From JBLWXV01 sp048267245 (GTDB lineage: Bacteria; Bdellovibrionota; Bacteriovoracia; Bacteriovoracales; Bacteriovoracaceae): DNA of 64,000 nt. Under the pieces are notes generated by a model. That model did no database searches. It had not been told where the DNA came from and saw only the letters and a list, made by a program, of their open reading frames with translations. Within the stretch, counting starts at the first letter, position 1; every line of letters begins with the position of its first letter. The stretch lies in NCBI GenBank assembly GCA_048267245.1, contig JBLWXV010000001.1, forward strand, positions 1,178,001 through 1,242,000, read 5' to 3'. A program made the translations under genes and the position numbers. This document shows, one piece after another, positions 56,037 to 64,000 of the stretch.

Positions 56037-57663
56037 AGGCGTGCGTGAAAATCGCAACAAAAAGTTTATTTTTATTACCGGAGGCGTATCGAGCTCTCTA
56101 GGTAAAGGTCTCGCCTCTGCCAGTTTGGCGGCACTTCTTGAGAGAAGGGGCATCAAGATCAACATGCTCAAGATGGATCCGTATATTAACGTCGATCCTG
56201 GAACGATGAGTCCTACTCAGCACGGTGAAGTTTTTGTGACTGACGATGGGGCCGAGACAGATCTCGACCTTGGTCACTATGAGCGCTTTACATCACTCAC
56301 TCTCACCAAGAAGAGTAACTTTACTACTGGTCAAGTTTACCTCAAAGTGATTGAAAATGAGCGCGAGGGCAAGTACCTGGGAAAGACCGTTCAGGTTGTT
56401 CCCCATATTACAGATGAAATTAAAAGGCGTATTCATGCCGCCGCCGAAGGTGCTGACCTGATCCTTGGCGAAATTGGTGGCACTGTTGGTGACATTGAGT
56501 CGCTTCCTTTCTTGGAGGCTATCCGCCAATTTGCAAGTGATGTCGGTCATGAAAACGTTCTCTTCATGCACCTCGTACTCATTCCTTTTTTAAATGCCGC
56601 TGGAGAATTAAAGACTAAACCAGCTCAGCACTCGGTAAAAGAGCTGCGCTCAATTGGTCTGATTCCAAATATTGTCATCTGTCGTGGTGACAGAGAGATT
56701 GACGAAGATGTGCTCGCTAAGATTTCACTCTTTTGTAACGTTCCTAGAGAGAACGTCTTTACTTCAATTGATATGGACACCATCTATAAAGTGCCGATGA
56801 GCTTTCGCGCTCAGAGCCTCGATTCAAGAGTCGCTGAACTTCTTGGGATGTGGACAAGTGAGCCCAAGATGGATGATCTCAAAGCGGTGGTCGAACACTT
56901 TGAGTATCCAAAGCATGAAGTGAAAATTGGCATCGTTGGTAAATATACAGATCTCATTGAGAGTTATAAGTCACTTGATGAGGCCCTCAATCACGCCTCC
57001 CTTGCATTGGAATCTAAACTTTCGCCGGTTTATATCGACGCTGAGGATTTAGAAAAAGATAGTGCCACCAAAGATCGAATTCTCTCTGCGGTCGATGGCA
57101 TTTTAGTTCCGGGAGGCTTCGGGGAGCGCGGAACTGAGGGGAAAATTGCCGCCATCAAATATGCCCGTGAGAAGGGAATTCCCTACTTTGGAATTTGTCT
57201 TGGGATGCAACTTGCTCTCATTGAATTTGCTCGCCACAAAGCGGGACTCTCGCGCGCGACCTCTGAGGAATTTGAAAGTGGTGGCGAATTAGTGATTCAC
57301 TACATGGAAGGACAAACTAAAGAGGGAAGTAAGGGCGGCTCTATGAGACTTGGCGCCTACGATTGTCATCTTCAAGAGGGGACTTTGGCACATAGAGTTT
57401 ATGGTAAATCAGATATTTCTGAGCGCCATCGCCACCGCCTTGAAGTGAATAATATGTATCTTTCTCACGTTGAGAAGGCCGGGATGACAGTCTCGGGGAT
57501 TAACCGTGAACTCAATCTAGTTGAAGTCATCGAGATTAAGGAGCACCCATTCTTTATCGGTTGCCAATATCACCCTGAGTTTAAATCGCGTCCATTTGCA
57601 CCACACCCACTATTTCACGCCTTTATTAAGGCGTCACTCGTTCACAAAGGAGTGCTTAAATGA
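56026..57663 (+). CDS. pyrG: CTP synthase
   Basis: A 545-residue enzyme that aminates UTP to CTP. The N-terminal synthetase domain has FITGGVSSSLGKGLASASLAALL and MDPYINVDPGTMSPTQHGEVFV. The C-terminal class I glutaminase has GGFGERGTEGK, the nucleophile in PYFGICLGMQLA and HPEF. It lies between kdsB and kdsA, supplying CTP to the KdsB step; that co-location is common in proteobacteria. It overlaps kdsB by 11 and kdsA by four bases. Confidence 0.95.
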   Translation: MATKGVRENRNKKFIFITGGVSSSLGKGLASASLAALLERRGIKINMLKMDPYINVDPGTMSPTQHGEVFVTDDGAETDLDLGHYERFTSLTLTKKSNFTTGQVYLKVIENEREGKYLGKTVQVVPHITDEIKRRIHAAAEGADLILGEIGGTVGDIESLPFLEAIRQFASDVGHENVLFMHLVLIPFLNAAGELKTKPAQHSVKELRSIGLIPNIVICRGDREIDEDVLAKISLFCNVPRENVFTSIDMDTIYKVPMSFRAQSLDSRVAELLGMWTSEPKMDDLKAVVEHFEYPKHEVKIGIVGKYTDLIESYKSLDEALNHASLALESKLSPVYIDAEDLEKDSATKDRILSAVDGILVPGGFGERGTEGKIAAIKYAREKGIPYFGICLGMQLALIEFARHKAGLSRATSEEFESGGELVIHYMEGQTKEGSKGGSMRLGAYDCHLQEGTLAHRVYGKSDISERHRHRLEVNNMYLSHVEKAGMTVSGINRELNLVEVIEIKEHPFFIGCQYHPEFKSRPFAPHPLFHAFIKASLVHKGVLK

Positions 57664-58463
57664 GTAGAGCACCACTAGAATTATTCGTCGGTTCCTGTGT
57701 CATTGAGTCGGAGCAATTCGTGCTTGACCTGGCGGGAACTCTTAAAGAAGAGCTTTCAAGTTTTGGAGATAAAATCAACCTTACTTTTAAGGCAAGTTTT
57801 GACAAGGCCAATCGCTCAAGCTTCACAAGTTTTAGAGGCCCAGGTCTTGAGAAGGGAATTGAGATTCTTGGCAAAGTGAAAAAGCAAACAGGTCTCCCGG
57901 TTCTCACTGACTACCATTTGCCAGACCAAGCCGAGGCCGTTGCGAGCGTGGTCGATGTACTCCAGGTACCTGCCTTTCTCTGTCGTCAAACGGATATGAT
58001 TCACGCCGGTGCACTGGCCTGTGAGAAGTATGGGCGCATTTTAAAAATTAAGAAGGGACAGTTCTTAAGCCCCGAGGAAACTGGTAATATTGTCGATAAA
58101 GCAGGCCAGGTTCTCTCAAAAAATCAAATCTATCTCACGGAGCGCGGCTCCAGTTTTGGCTATAATAATTTGATTGTGGATATGAGTAGCTTTCAGATTA
58201 TGAAGAGCTTTGGAGTTAAGGCGATCCACGACGCCACTCACTGTGTGCAAAGACCAGGTGGACTTGGGACAAGTACTGGCGGCAAACGCGAACAGATTGC
58301 CGTTCTCGCTCAAGCGGCGATCGCTGCCGGTGCCGATGGGATCTTTATGGAGTGTCATCCAACTCCAGATAAAGCACTTAGTGATCCCACTACGAGTTTA
58401 GAGCTTGGAAAGGTGAAGCCTCTTGTTGAGAGACTGCTTCGCATTTATGAGGTTGTTTCGTGA
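57660..58463 (+). CDS. kdsA: Kdo-8-phosphate synthase
   Basis: A 267-residue TIM-barrel enzyme that joins PEP and arabinose 5-phosphate. Motifs: FVGSCVIESEQF near 9-20, FKASFDKANRSSFTSFRGPG near 43-62, TDYHLPDQA near 82-90, QVPAFLCRQTDMI near 101-113, RGSSFGYNNL near 161-170 and DATHCVQRPG near 190. C-terminal FMECHP. Its ATG overlaps the pyrG stop (ATGA), and its stop overlaps the GTG of kdsC. Confidence 0.95.
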   Translation: MSRAPLELFVGSCVIESEQFVLDLAGTLKEELSSFGDKINLTFKASFDKANRSSFTSFRGPGLEKGIEILGKVKKQTGLPVLTDYHLPDQAEAVASVVDVLQVPAFLCRQTDMIHAGALACEKYGRILKIKKGQFLSPEETGNIVDKAGQVLSKNQIYLTERGSSFGYNNLIVDMSSFQIMKSFGVKAIHDATHCVQRPGGLGTSTGGKREQIAVLAQAAIAAGADGIFMECHPTPDKALSDPTTSLELGKVKPLVERLLRIYEVVS

Positions 58464-59017
58464 GTGTGAGTATCAGAGAGAAAAGACAGCAACTGGCCAA
58501 TCTCTTTAAGAGTAAGCTTGATAAGATTAAGGTCTGCGCTTTTGACGTTGATGGAATTTTAACCAATGGTCTTGTCTACTGGGCAGGAGAAGAGGTGGGG
58601 TGGAATCGCTTTTCTCATACTCGAGACGGCTATGGGCTAAAGGTTTTAATGGAGATGGGAATTAAGGTTGGCGTGATTACTGGAGGCAATAGCCTTGGAG
58701 TAGTTAAGCGCTTTAAGGAAAACCTAGGCTTAGATTTTGTTTATATGGGCAACGAAGATAAGCGTGAACCCTATCTAGATTTGCTCTCTAAAGGTTATAA
58801 AGACGAAGAGATCCTCTATATGGGAGACGAACTTTTTGATCTTCCACTTTTAAAAAGAGCAGGCTTCAGTGCGACTGTGCCCTCTGCAAGTCACGAAGTT
58901 CTTGAGGCCGTAGACCTGATTACCGAAAATGATAGTGGCATGGGATGTGTGCGCGAGGTGATTGATCTGCTTAGACTCTCTCGCAATTTCACTCCGGCCA
59001 TACCAGATTTTGAATAA
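58460..59017 (+). CDS. kdsC: Kdo-8-phosphate phosphatase
   Basis: A 185-residue HAD-IIIC phosphatase that frees Kdo from Kdo-8-P. The catalytic motif is FDVDGILTNG near 28-37 (D29 nucleophile, D31 acid/base). GVITGGNS is motif II and ILYMGDELFDLPLLKRAG carries the metal-binding Asp of motif IV. A GTG start overlaps the kdsA stop. Together with kdsA and kdsB this gives three of the four CMP-Kdo steps; kdsD is not in the window. Confidence 0.9.
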   Translation: MSVSIREKRQQLANLFKSKLDKIKVCAFDVDGILTNGLVYWAGEEVGWNRFSHTRDGYGLKVLMEMGIKVGVITGGNSLGVVKRFKENLGLDFVYMGNEDKREPYLDLLSKGYKDEEILYMGDELFDLPLLKRAGFSATVPSASHEVLEAVDLITENDSGMGCVREVIDLLRLSRNFTPAIPDFE

Positions 59018-59026
59018 GGATTGTGA

Positions 59027-59305
59027 GTGAACGAAAACGAAACGAAGGAAGACGTATTTAAAAAGCTCAAAGAGCTCTTAGACGAAAATCAAACGTTTCC
59101 CTCTCCCTATACTTTTAAATTTATTGTTCCCCACGATAAGGTCAATGAACTCAAGGCTATTATTGCGCGTGGAAGTTTTTCTCTCAAGCCCTCGCGCACT
59201 GGTAAGTATATTAGTGTGAGTGTGACTTTGGAGATGAAATCAAGTGACGAGATTATATACCTCTATAAGGCCGTGGCCATTGTTGAAGGATTGATCTCGC
59301 TCTAA
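59027..59305 (+). CDS. DUF493 family protein (YbeD-like)
   Basis: A 92-residue small alpha/beta protein. The DUF493 pattern is seen in YTFKFIVPHDKVNELKAIIA and the final YLYKAVAIVEGLISL, with a KYISVSVTLEM strand between. The ACT-like ferredoxin fold is known for E. coli YbeD; the role is not. A GTG start has AAGGA upstream. It is 10 bases after kdsC and 18 before gpsA. Confidence 0.82.
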   Translation: MNENETKEDVFKKLKELLDENQTFPSPYTFKFIVPHDKVNELKAIIARGSFSLKPSRTGKYISVSVTLEMKSSDEIIYLYKAVAIVEGLISL

Positions 59306-59322
59306 GAAATGGAGCCTGACCG

Positions 59323-60357
59323 ATGAAACACGAAGTTGCTCTTGTCCTTGGTGCTGGTGCCTTTGGGACCTGTATCGCAAAAGTTCTCTCTCGTAGCTTT
59401 TCAAAAGTAATTCTCTTTGTAAGAAGTGAGGACGTCTATCAATCAATTCGCGATCAAAAAGAAAATAGCGTCTATCTGCCAGGTCTAAAGCTCGAAGACA
59501 ATATTACCGCTGCCCTTACTTGGCAGGAAGTGGATCAACTTGTCGCTAAGAATAAGGTTGAGTTGATTGTCTCAGGTCTGCCAACAGCGGGAATTGGGGA
59601 ATTTTTTAAGAAGAATTTTGATCGCATCGGCGCCTATCTTGCTCAAGAAGTTCCTGTGGTCTCCCTTTCTAAAGGGATAGATCCCGATACTTTGGAGCTC
59701 TCTGACGATCTTCTCTTTGATTTGTGGCCAGAGAAAAAGGAGCTCTTCACTTTCTTGTCGGGTCCATCTTTTGCTAAAGAAATTATGGAAGAGCAGATTA
59801 CGCTCGTTACCCTCGCTGGGCGCTCAAAGCGCGTTCTCGACCGAGTAGGCGAGATGCTCAATAGTGACTACTTTAAAGTTCTCATGTCCTATGATGTAAA
59901 GGGTGTTCTGCTAGGTGGAGCACTAAAGAACGTGATAGCCATTGCCGGAGGTATTATAGAGGGCCTTGGCTATAACCACAACACTCGCGCGGCCATGATC
60001 ACACGTGGAATTGCCGAGATGCTCAGAATTGGAAAAGTCTACAATGCTAGACCTGATACCTTTTATGGTCTCTCCGGGATGGGAGACTTAATTCTCACTA
60101 CGACTGGGGACCTTTCAAGAAATAAAGTTTTTGGGCTCGAACTTTCTAAGGGAAGAAAAGCCAGTGAAATCCTTGCGGGGCAGAGAACCGTGGTTGAGGG
60201 CTATAAAACTACTCAGGCCGTTCAACGTGTTTGTGAAAAGTACGACATTCACGCGCGAATCTTTCAAGGGGTCTATCAAGTTTTATTTGAAGATCAGGGG
60301 CCAAGAACAGTCGTGGAAGGGCTCATGAGAGCACCTTCCAGATTTGAGATCGATTAG
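59323..60357 (+). CDS. gpsA: Glycerol-3-phosphate dehydrogenase [NAD(P)+]
   Basis: A 344-residue enzyme making sn-glycerol 3-phosphate for phospholipids. N-terminal LVLGAGAFGTCIAKVLS holds the GxGxxG NAD site. SLSKGIDPDTL and FLSGPSFAKEI near 120-155 and the catalytic Lys region GALKNVIAIAGGIIEGLGYNHNTRAAMITRG near 206-236 are standard, as is the late DLILTTTGDLSRN. GGAG precedes the ATG. It is the last gene of the operon and overlaps the convergent dsbD by four bases. Confidence 0.93.
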   Translation: MKHEVALVLGAGAFGTCIAKVLSRSFSKVILFVRSEDVYQSIRDQKENSVYLPGLKLEDNITAALTWQEVDQLVAKNKVELIVSGLPTAGIGEFFKKNFDRIGAYLAQEVPVVSLSKGIDPDTLELSDDLLFDLWPEKKELFTFLSGPSFAKEIMEEQITLVTLAGRSKRVLDRVGEMLNSDYFKVLMSYDVKGVLLGGALKNVIAIAGGIIEGLGYNHNTRAAMITRGIAEMLRIGKVYNARPDTFYGLSGMGDLILTTTGDLSRNKVFGLELSKGRKASEILAGQRTVVEGYKTTQAVQRVCEKYDIHARIFQGVYQVLFEDQGPRTVVEGLMRAPSRFEID

Positions 60358-62549
60358 AGGCTAAGCGCCTTTTCGATTTTTGAAATAGTTATTGTCTCGC
60401 CTAAATTGTGAATTTGCCCGGTGGAGTCGATAACGAAGTAGGCAGGGACGCCCACGAGATTATTCTTTTCAAGAAAGGACGTGATCATTGGGTCTTTCTT
60501 TGTCCAATCCGCCAAGAGTAGCTTGGCATCGTACTTTTGCTGTAGCTCTTTAAATGATCCGGTATCTAGAACTAATTTCTCATTTACTTTACAGGTAAAG
60601 CACCACTTCGCGGTGAAATCAATGAAGACTCGCTCTCCCTTGCCACGAAGCTCGTTCATTCGAACCTCTGACCACTCTTCCCAAGGGAGTCCACCTTTTT
60701 GCTTATCAATGAGCATCGCACTTCCATTTGCTCCAGATGGAGTTGATAGAGGAGCGCTAAAGAGACTTACAAAAATCAGGACTGGAATGAGAGCGAAAGC
60801 AATTTTAGGCATCTTAGATTTAAATATTTTCTTGGCGCCATAGATGGCAAAGAAAATAAAGACCAAGCTGGTCTGAAGCTTGAGTAGCGCCGTTGATCCA
60901 TCAACGAGAGCTCCAAATACATCCAATAGCCAAAGTGTTGTGAGTACTAGAATGAGCCCCAGAAATTTCTTTACGCTCTCCATCCACATTCCTGGTTTTG
61001 GGAGGAAGCGAATGAGTGAGGGAAAGAAAGCGGTGAGAAGAAATGGTGAAGATAGGCCAAGGCCAATCATCAGAAAAGTCGCGATGATTTCAATGGGACC
61101 ATTTGAAAATGCAAACGTAAGAGCGGTTCCAAGAAGAGGAGCGCTACAAGGAGTTGAGAGAATCGTTGCGAGCACACCACCAAAGAAATCGCCAATAAAG
61201 GAGTCCTTGAGAGTGACGCCACCAAGCTTGCGCCCACCCGGTGTGGCAAATTCAAAGAGACCAAAGAGATTGAGCGCCATCACAAAGATAATGATTGCCA
61301 TAATAGCGACAAAGAGTGGGGATTGAAGTTGGAAGCCCCAGCCCACGGCCTCACCGGTTGCTTTGATAATGAGTACGCTAGCCGCTAGAAGCAGAAAGGT
61401 AGTGATCACTCCAAGTGAGTAGAAGATGTTGTGGCGAAAAATTTGTTTTTTTGATTCACCTGCGTGGCGCAAAAGTCCAAAGAGCTTAAGTGAAATCACT
61501 GGAAGTACACAGGGCATGATATTGAGAATGAGGCCGCCTAGAAAGGCAAAGAGAAAGATCGCAAGCAGGGAGGTTTGAGCGCTGCCAGCTTCACTCTCTA
61601 TAATTGTAGCTGCAGGGCCAGATTGAGTGGTGTTCACTGTGGCAGCTATTGCCCCAAAGCTTGGTTGCGCTTTAGCCTCTTTGAATTTCTTAGTTATCTT
61701 AAAGACTTCACTGCTACTTGGCTTTCTTACGAGAAAGCTAAGTTCGTACTCTTGTGGGAGGCTGCCGTCAGCGGTGAGGTTTTGAGCGGGCTCTTCATAT
61801 TCTCCATCCCATGCAATTGTGTAGACACCTTTGATCGAGTCGGCTGAGCTGTGGAGAGTCTCCCTTTTAAAGTCAAATGGGACTTTGAGAAATGGACTAA
61901 CTAGGTAGTGCTCGCTTGTTGGAGCTTTCTCCCCTTGAAATTCATAGGCGAGTTTGAGCGACTTAGGCTCATCACCTTTGACCAATTCAATTTTAAATCC
62001 TTCGATGGCCTCAACTTCCTTTGGAAGTTCACTTAAGCGAGACTTTAGCTTTTCTGTTGAAAGCTTGAATTCCTCAGTGCCCACAAGTCCAGTATGATCT
62101 TTAGTAATATTGGCGTTGATATTTCCTTTTCCTGGAATACAAATGTGCTTGCAGACTAGCCAACTTGATTTGATATCAACTTGGCCACTGAGATTCTTTG
62201 GTACTTTATAGAAGAGTGAGTATTCATTCTCATAGCCAAAACCTAGAATATCGCCTTCCGCGATAAAAATTTTTGGTGCAGGCCATTCAAGTTCTTCTAA
62301 TTCAATAGGCTTCCCATCACTTGTGAATTCATTTTTAAAGGCCAAACCTGCGTCGCCGGGATTTTTCCAGTAAGTGTGCCAGTGGGGCTTATTCTGGTAG
62401 CTAAGGGCCAGGATACGCGATCCTTGTTGTTCAAAAATATGGGCTTGCATGAGCACGGGCTTGGCCGGAATTTTCTCATCGTTGCTACTTGCAACGACTT
62501 TAGTCACGAGCCCAAAGGCCACAAAGAGTGTCCAAAGAATACGATACAC
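60354..62549 (-). CDS. dsbD: Thiol:disulfide interchange protein DsbD, with DsbD-N/ScsB-like periplasmic domain
   Basis: A 731-residue protein. The signal region YRILWTLFVAFGLVTKVVA is followed by a periplasmic beta domain (about 25-320) with HWHTYWKNPGDAG and WLVCKHICIPG, as in ScsB/DsbD-alpha. About 355-615: an eight-helix electron channel (GLILNIMPCVLPVISLKLFG, with a membrane Cys, and STPCSAPLLGTALTFAF). About 625-731: a thioredoxin domain with the active site in FTAKWCFTCKVNEK (CFTC). It moves electrons from cytosolic thioredoxin to periplasmic thiols. The GTG start at 62549 with AAGGGG upstream replaces the ATG at 62723, which would overlap the divergent gene. Confidence 0.87.
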   Translation of the reverse strand: MYRILWTLFVAFGLVTKVVASSNDEKIPAKPVLMQAHIFEQQGSRILALSYQNKPHWHTYWKNPGDAGLAFKNEFTSDGKPIELEELEWPAPKIFIAEGDILGFGYENEYSLFYKVPKNLSGQVDIKSSWLVCKHICIPGKGNINANITKDHTGLVGTEEFKLSTEKLKSRLSELPKEVEAIEGFKIELVKGDEPKSLKLAYEFQGEKAPTSEHYLVSPFLKVPFDFKRETLHSSADSIKGVYTIAWDGEYEEPAQNLTADGSLPQEYELSFLVRKPSSSEVFKITKKFKEAKAQPSFGAIAATVNTTQSGPAATIIESEAGSAQTSLLAIFLFAFLGGLILNIMPCVLPVISLKLFGLLRHAGESKKQIFRHNIFYSLGVITTFLLLAASVLIIKATGEAVGWGFQLQSPLFVAIMAIIIFVMALNLFGLFEFATPGGRKLGGVTLKDSFIGDFFGGVLATILSTPCSAPLLGTALTFAFSNGPIEIIATFLMIGLGLSSPFLLTAFFPSLIRFLPKPGMWMESVKKFLGLILVLTTLWLLDVFGALVDGSTALLKLQTSLVFIFFAIYGAKKIFKSKMPKIAFALIPVLIFVSLFSAPLSTPSGANGSAMLIDKQKGGLPWEEWSEVRMNELRGKGERVFIDFTAKWCFTCKVNEKLVLDTGSFKELQQKYDAKLLLADWTKKDPMITSFLEKNNLVGVPAYFVIDSTGQIHNLGETITISKIEKALSL

Positions 62550-62676
62550 GTTAATCCCCTTAGGTAGATCAGAACTGATACGTCTATAGTATCGGAAGCT
62601 GAACGAAAATCCTGCTACCCAGAAGGAAAATGAGGATAAATTTGCATAATTTTGACAAAGAGGGGAAGATTTCCCC

Positions 62677-63474
62677 ATGAAACGATCAAAAACCTCCATG
62701 CCAGAGCGTATTGTCTGCCTCACTGAAGAGGCGGCCGAGGTTCTCTACCTCTTGGGTGAAGAAGAGAGAATTGTGGGAGTTTCGGCCTTTGCTGAGCGCC
62801 CCGCTGAGATTGCCCAAAAGAAGCGCGTGTGCGCCTTTACCAGTGCTAATCTCAATAAAATTTCACAACTTCAACCGGATCTTGTGATTGGCTATTCTGA
62901 TATTCAAAAAGATATAGCCAGAGATCTGATTGAAGCGGGTCACAACGTGTGGGTGTCAAATCATCGCTCTCTCAAGGAGACCTTGGGCTATATCGCTATG
63001 GTTGCCAGACTTGTTGGCAAGGAAGAGCAAGGACTTAAGTTGGTCGAAAAATTCGAAAGAAAAATTGCCGAAGCCACCTCACGCGCTTTGGCGATGAAGC
63101 GAAAGTGGCGCGTCTACTTAGAAGAGTGGAATGAGCCGATGATTAGTGGCATTCGCTACTTTAGTGAGATCGTCGAGCTCTGTGGCGGAGAAAATATCTT
63201 TTCTGACCGAGCAACTGGAATGCTTGCGCGCGAGCGCTTTGTTTCGAGCGAGGAGGTCATTGCCGCCGACCCCGAAGTGATCTTTGCTTCGTGGTGTGGA
63301 AAGAAAGTTGATCTGGAGTCATTTGCTAAAAGACCGGGGTGGTCAGAGGTGAGTGCGGTGTCTTGTGAACGAATTATAGAGCTTCCCTCAAGTGTCATCT
63401 TACAACCAGGCCCGGCCCTTTTTATCGATGGCATCGACCTAATTCTTGAGTCGTTTGAACGGCTAAATCAATAA
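62677..63474 (+). CDS. BtuF-like cobalamin-binding protein without signal peptide
   Basis: A 265-residue periplasmic-binding-protein fold of the BtuF/FhuD class (ERIVCLTEEAAEVLYLLGEEERIVGVS near 10-36, then LNKISQLQPDLVIGYSDIQ, HRSLKETLGYI, IFASWCGKK and IDGIDLILESF). The chain starts MKRSKTSMPERIV, with no signal peptide or lipobox, so it seems cytosolic or mis-started; no upstream in-frame start is evident before the divergent dsbD. Ligand is unproven. GAGGGGAAG lies eight bases before ATG. Confidence 0.7.
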   Translation: MKRSKTSMPERIVCLTEEAAEVLYLLGEEERIVGVSAFAERPAEIAQKKRVCAFTSANLNKISQLQPDLVIGYSDIQKDIARDLIEAGHNVWVSNHRSLKETLGYIAMVARLVGKEEQGLKLVEKFERKIAEATSRALAMKRKWRVYLEEWNEPMISGIRYFSEIVELCGGENIFSDRATGMLARERFVSSEEVIAADPEVIFASWCGKKVDLESFAKRPGWSEVSAVSCERIIELPSSVILQPGPALFIDGIDLILESFERLNQ

Positions 63475-63513
63475 TTAATCAATATCATCACCCCAAAAGC
63501 CGATAGGCCCTTG

Positions 63514-64000
63514 ATGATAATGAATATGATGGTTGCCTGCGTACTGGGAACCATACTCAGTTTATTTGTCGCCTATCTCTACGTCTATCACCGCGATTGG
63601 ATGGACCGCGTATTTGGCCGAGGCAAGCGTGGTAAGTGGGGGGATACTTTTTCCAAATTGGTCGATGAAAAAAGACAAGGTTTCGGAGGATCATCTGGCG
63701 ATTCTAGCGACTCAGCTCGCGAAGGCATGAAGTCCGGTCAGGGCCGTGGTCAGGGGACGCGTCCTCAGCTTTTAGGAATTCTCGATGCTCTTGATGACCG
63801 TGAGGGCATAAATTCTACTAAACTCATCGAGGATTGGCAGAAGTACGCATCGGCGATTTATCTCGGGGGACAAAAGGAGCTTGCGCCCATCACAAGTCTT
63901 TGGGAGCGCTCGAGCTTTCACTCGCTATCCCTTTCATTTTTTAAAAGACTTGCAGTAGAGCTACTCGATCAACAGGCCGTTTTTAGAAATATTGCGGATA
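63514..64000 (+). CDS. Membrane-anchored protein, 3' end outside window
   Basis: The frame from ATG 63514 is open to the end of the window (162 codons so far). It has an N-terminal membrane helix (MVACVLGTILSLFVAYLYVY), a Gly/Ser-rich cytosolic linker (GFGGSSGDSSDSAREG) and a helical part (RPQLLGILDALDDREGI...). AGG lies seven bases upstream. The gene is cut by the window edge and not recognised; four in-frame ATGs near the start leave the exact start open. Confidence 0.6.
   Translation, partial: MIMNMMVACVLGTILSLFVAYLYVYHRDWMDRVFGRGKRGKWGDTFSKLVDEKRQGFGGSSGDSSDSAREGMKSGQGRGQGTRPQLLGILDALDDREGINSTKLIEDWQKYASAIYLGGQKELAPITSLWERSSFHSLSLSFFKRLAVELLDQQAVFRNIAD

Overview
The window reads as a dense chromosomal segment of a Gram-negative, probably aerobic bacterium of the Bdellovibrionota (Bacteriovoracales/Halobacteriovorax-like). 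The lineage call is inference. It rests on a TIGR02147/DUF4423-type regulator (a family expanded in Bdellovibrio relatives), Flp/Tad pilus parts, a complete CMP-Kdo set, a TonB-dependent receptor, a TolC-type protein and many small secreted or lipoprotein genes. GC looks moderate. No phage, insertion sequence, CRISPR array or rRNA was seen.

Layout. 1-10.7 kb: 3' end of topA, a DUF368 (PopT-type) lipid translocase, tRNA-Arg(UCG), a hemerythrin-like protein, a TIGR02147 regulator, an SDR with an altered active site, DUF1415, a YciA thioesterase, a sugar-dehydrogenase-like propeller, Ggt, a PspC protein and PdxH. 10.7-12.8 kb: a TonB-dependent receptor under a TPP riboswitch whose closing stem overlaps the ribosome binding site. 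12.8-16.7 kb: a PilZ/HAMP/membrane-anchor/OmpA-like group, one member of which appears to start at CTG. 17-22.7 kb: sodB, then an LPP20-like/lipoprotein/LpoB-like/COG3014-like envelope operon and a HELTH-motif protein. 22.8-25.7 kb: nuoBCDI only, followed by a perfect 25-bp-stem palindrome that has a half copy at 12.8 kb. 25.8-31.5 kb: PaaZ and several unrecognised secreted proteins, including a 710-residue one.

31.5-35.9 kb: an unusual four-gene operon (YdcZ-type permease, secreted propeller-like protein, GT2-radical SAM/SPASM fusion, MurG/GT28-like glycosyltransferase). This is the best candidate here for an undescribed modification system. 36-46.2 kb: an RlmI-like methyltransferase, EttA and a short aspartokinase interleaved with a compact, divergent Tad-type pilus locus: Flp pilin, TadE/G-like small proteins with overlapping frames, secretin, CpaF-type ATPase and a TadB/C-like membrane protein. 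A 43-residue Lys/Arg-rich protein sits between two parts of the locus.

46.3-64 kb: a SPOR protein whose mRNA may be leaderless, a MASE1-CHASE hybrid histidine kinase, ManC, PurB, a TolC-type protein with a partner, the kdsB-pyrG-kdsA-kdsC-DUF493-gpsA operon, DsbD, a BtuF-like protein without a signal peptide and a truncated membrane-protein gene. Much of the window serves the envelope: Kdo and sugar-nucleotide synthesis, lipid carrier recycling, outer membrane proteins, pili and redox folding.
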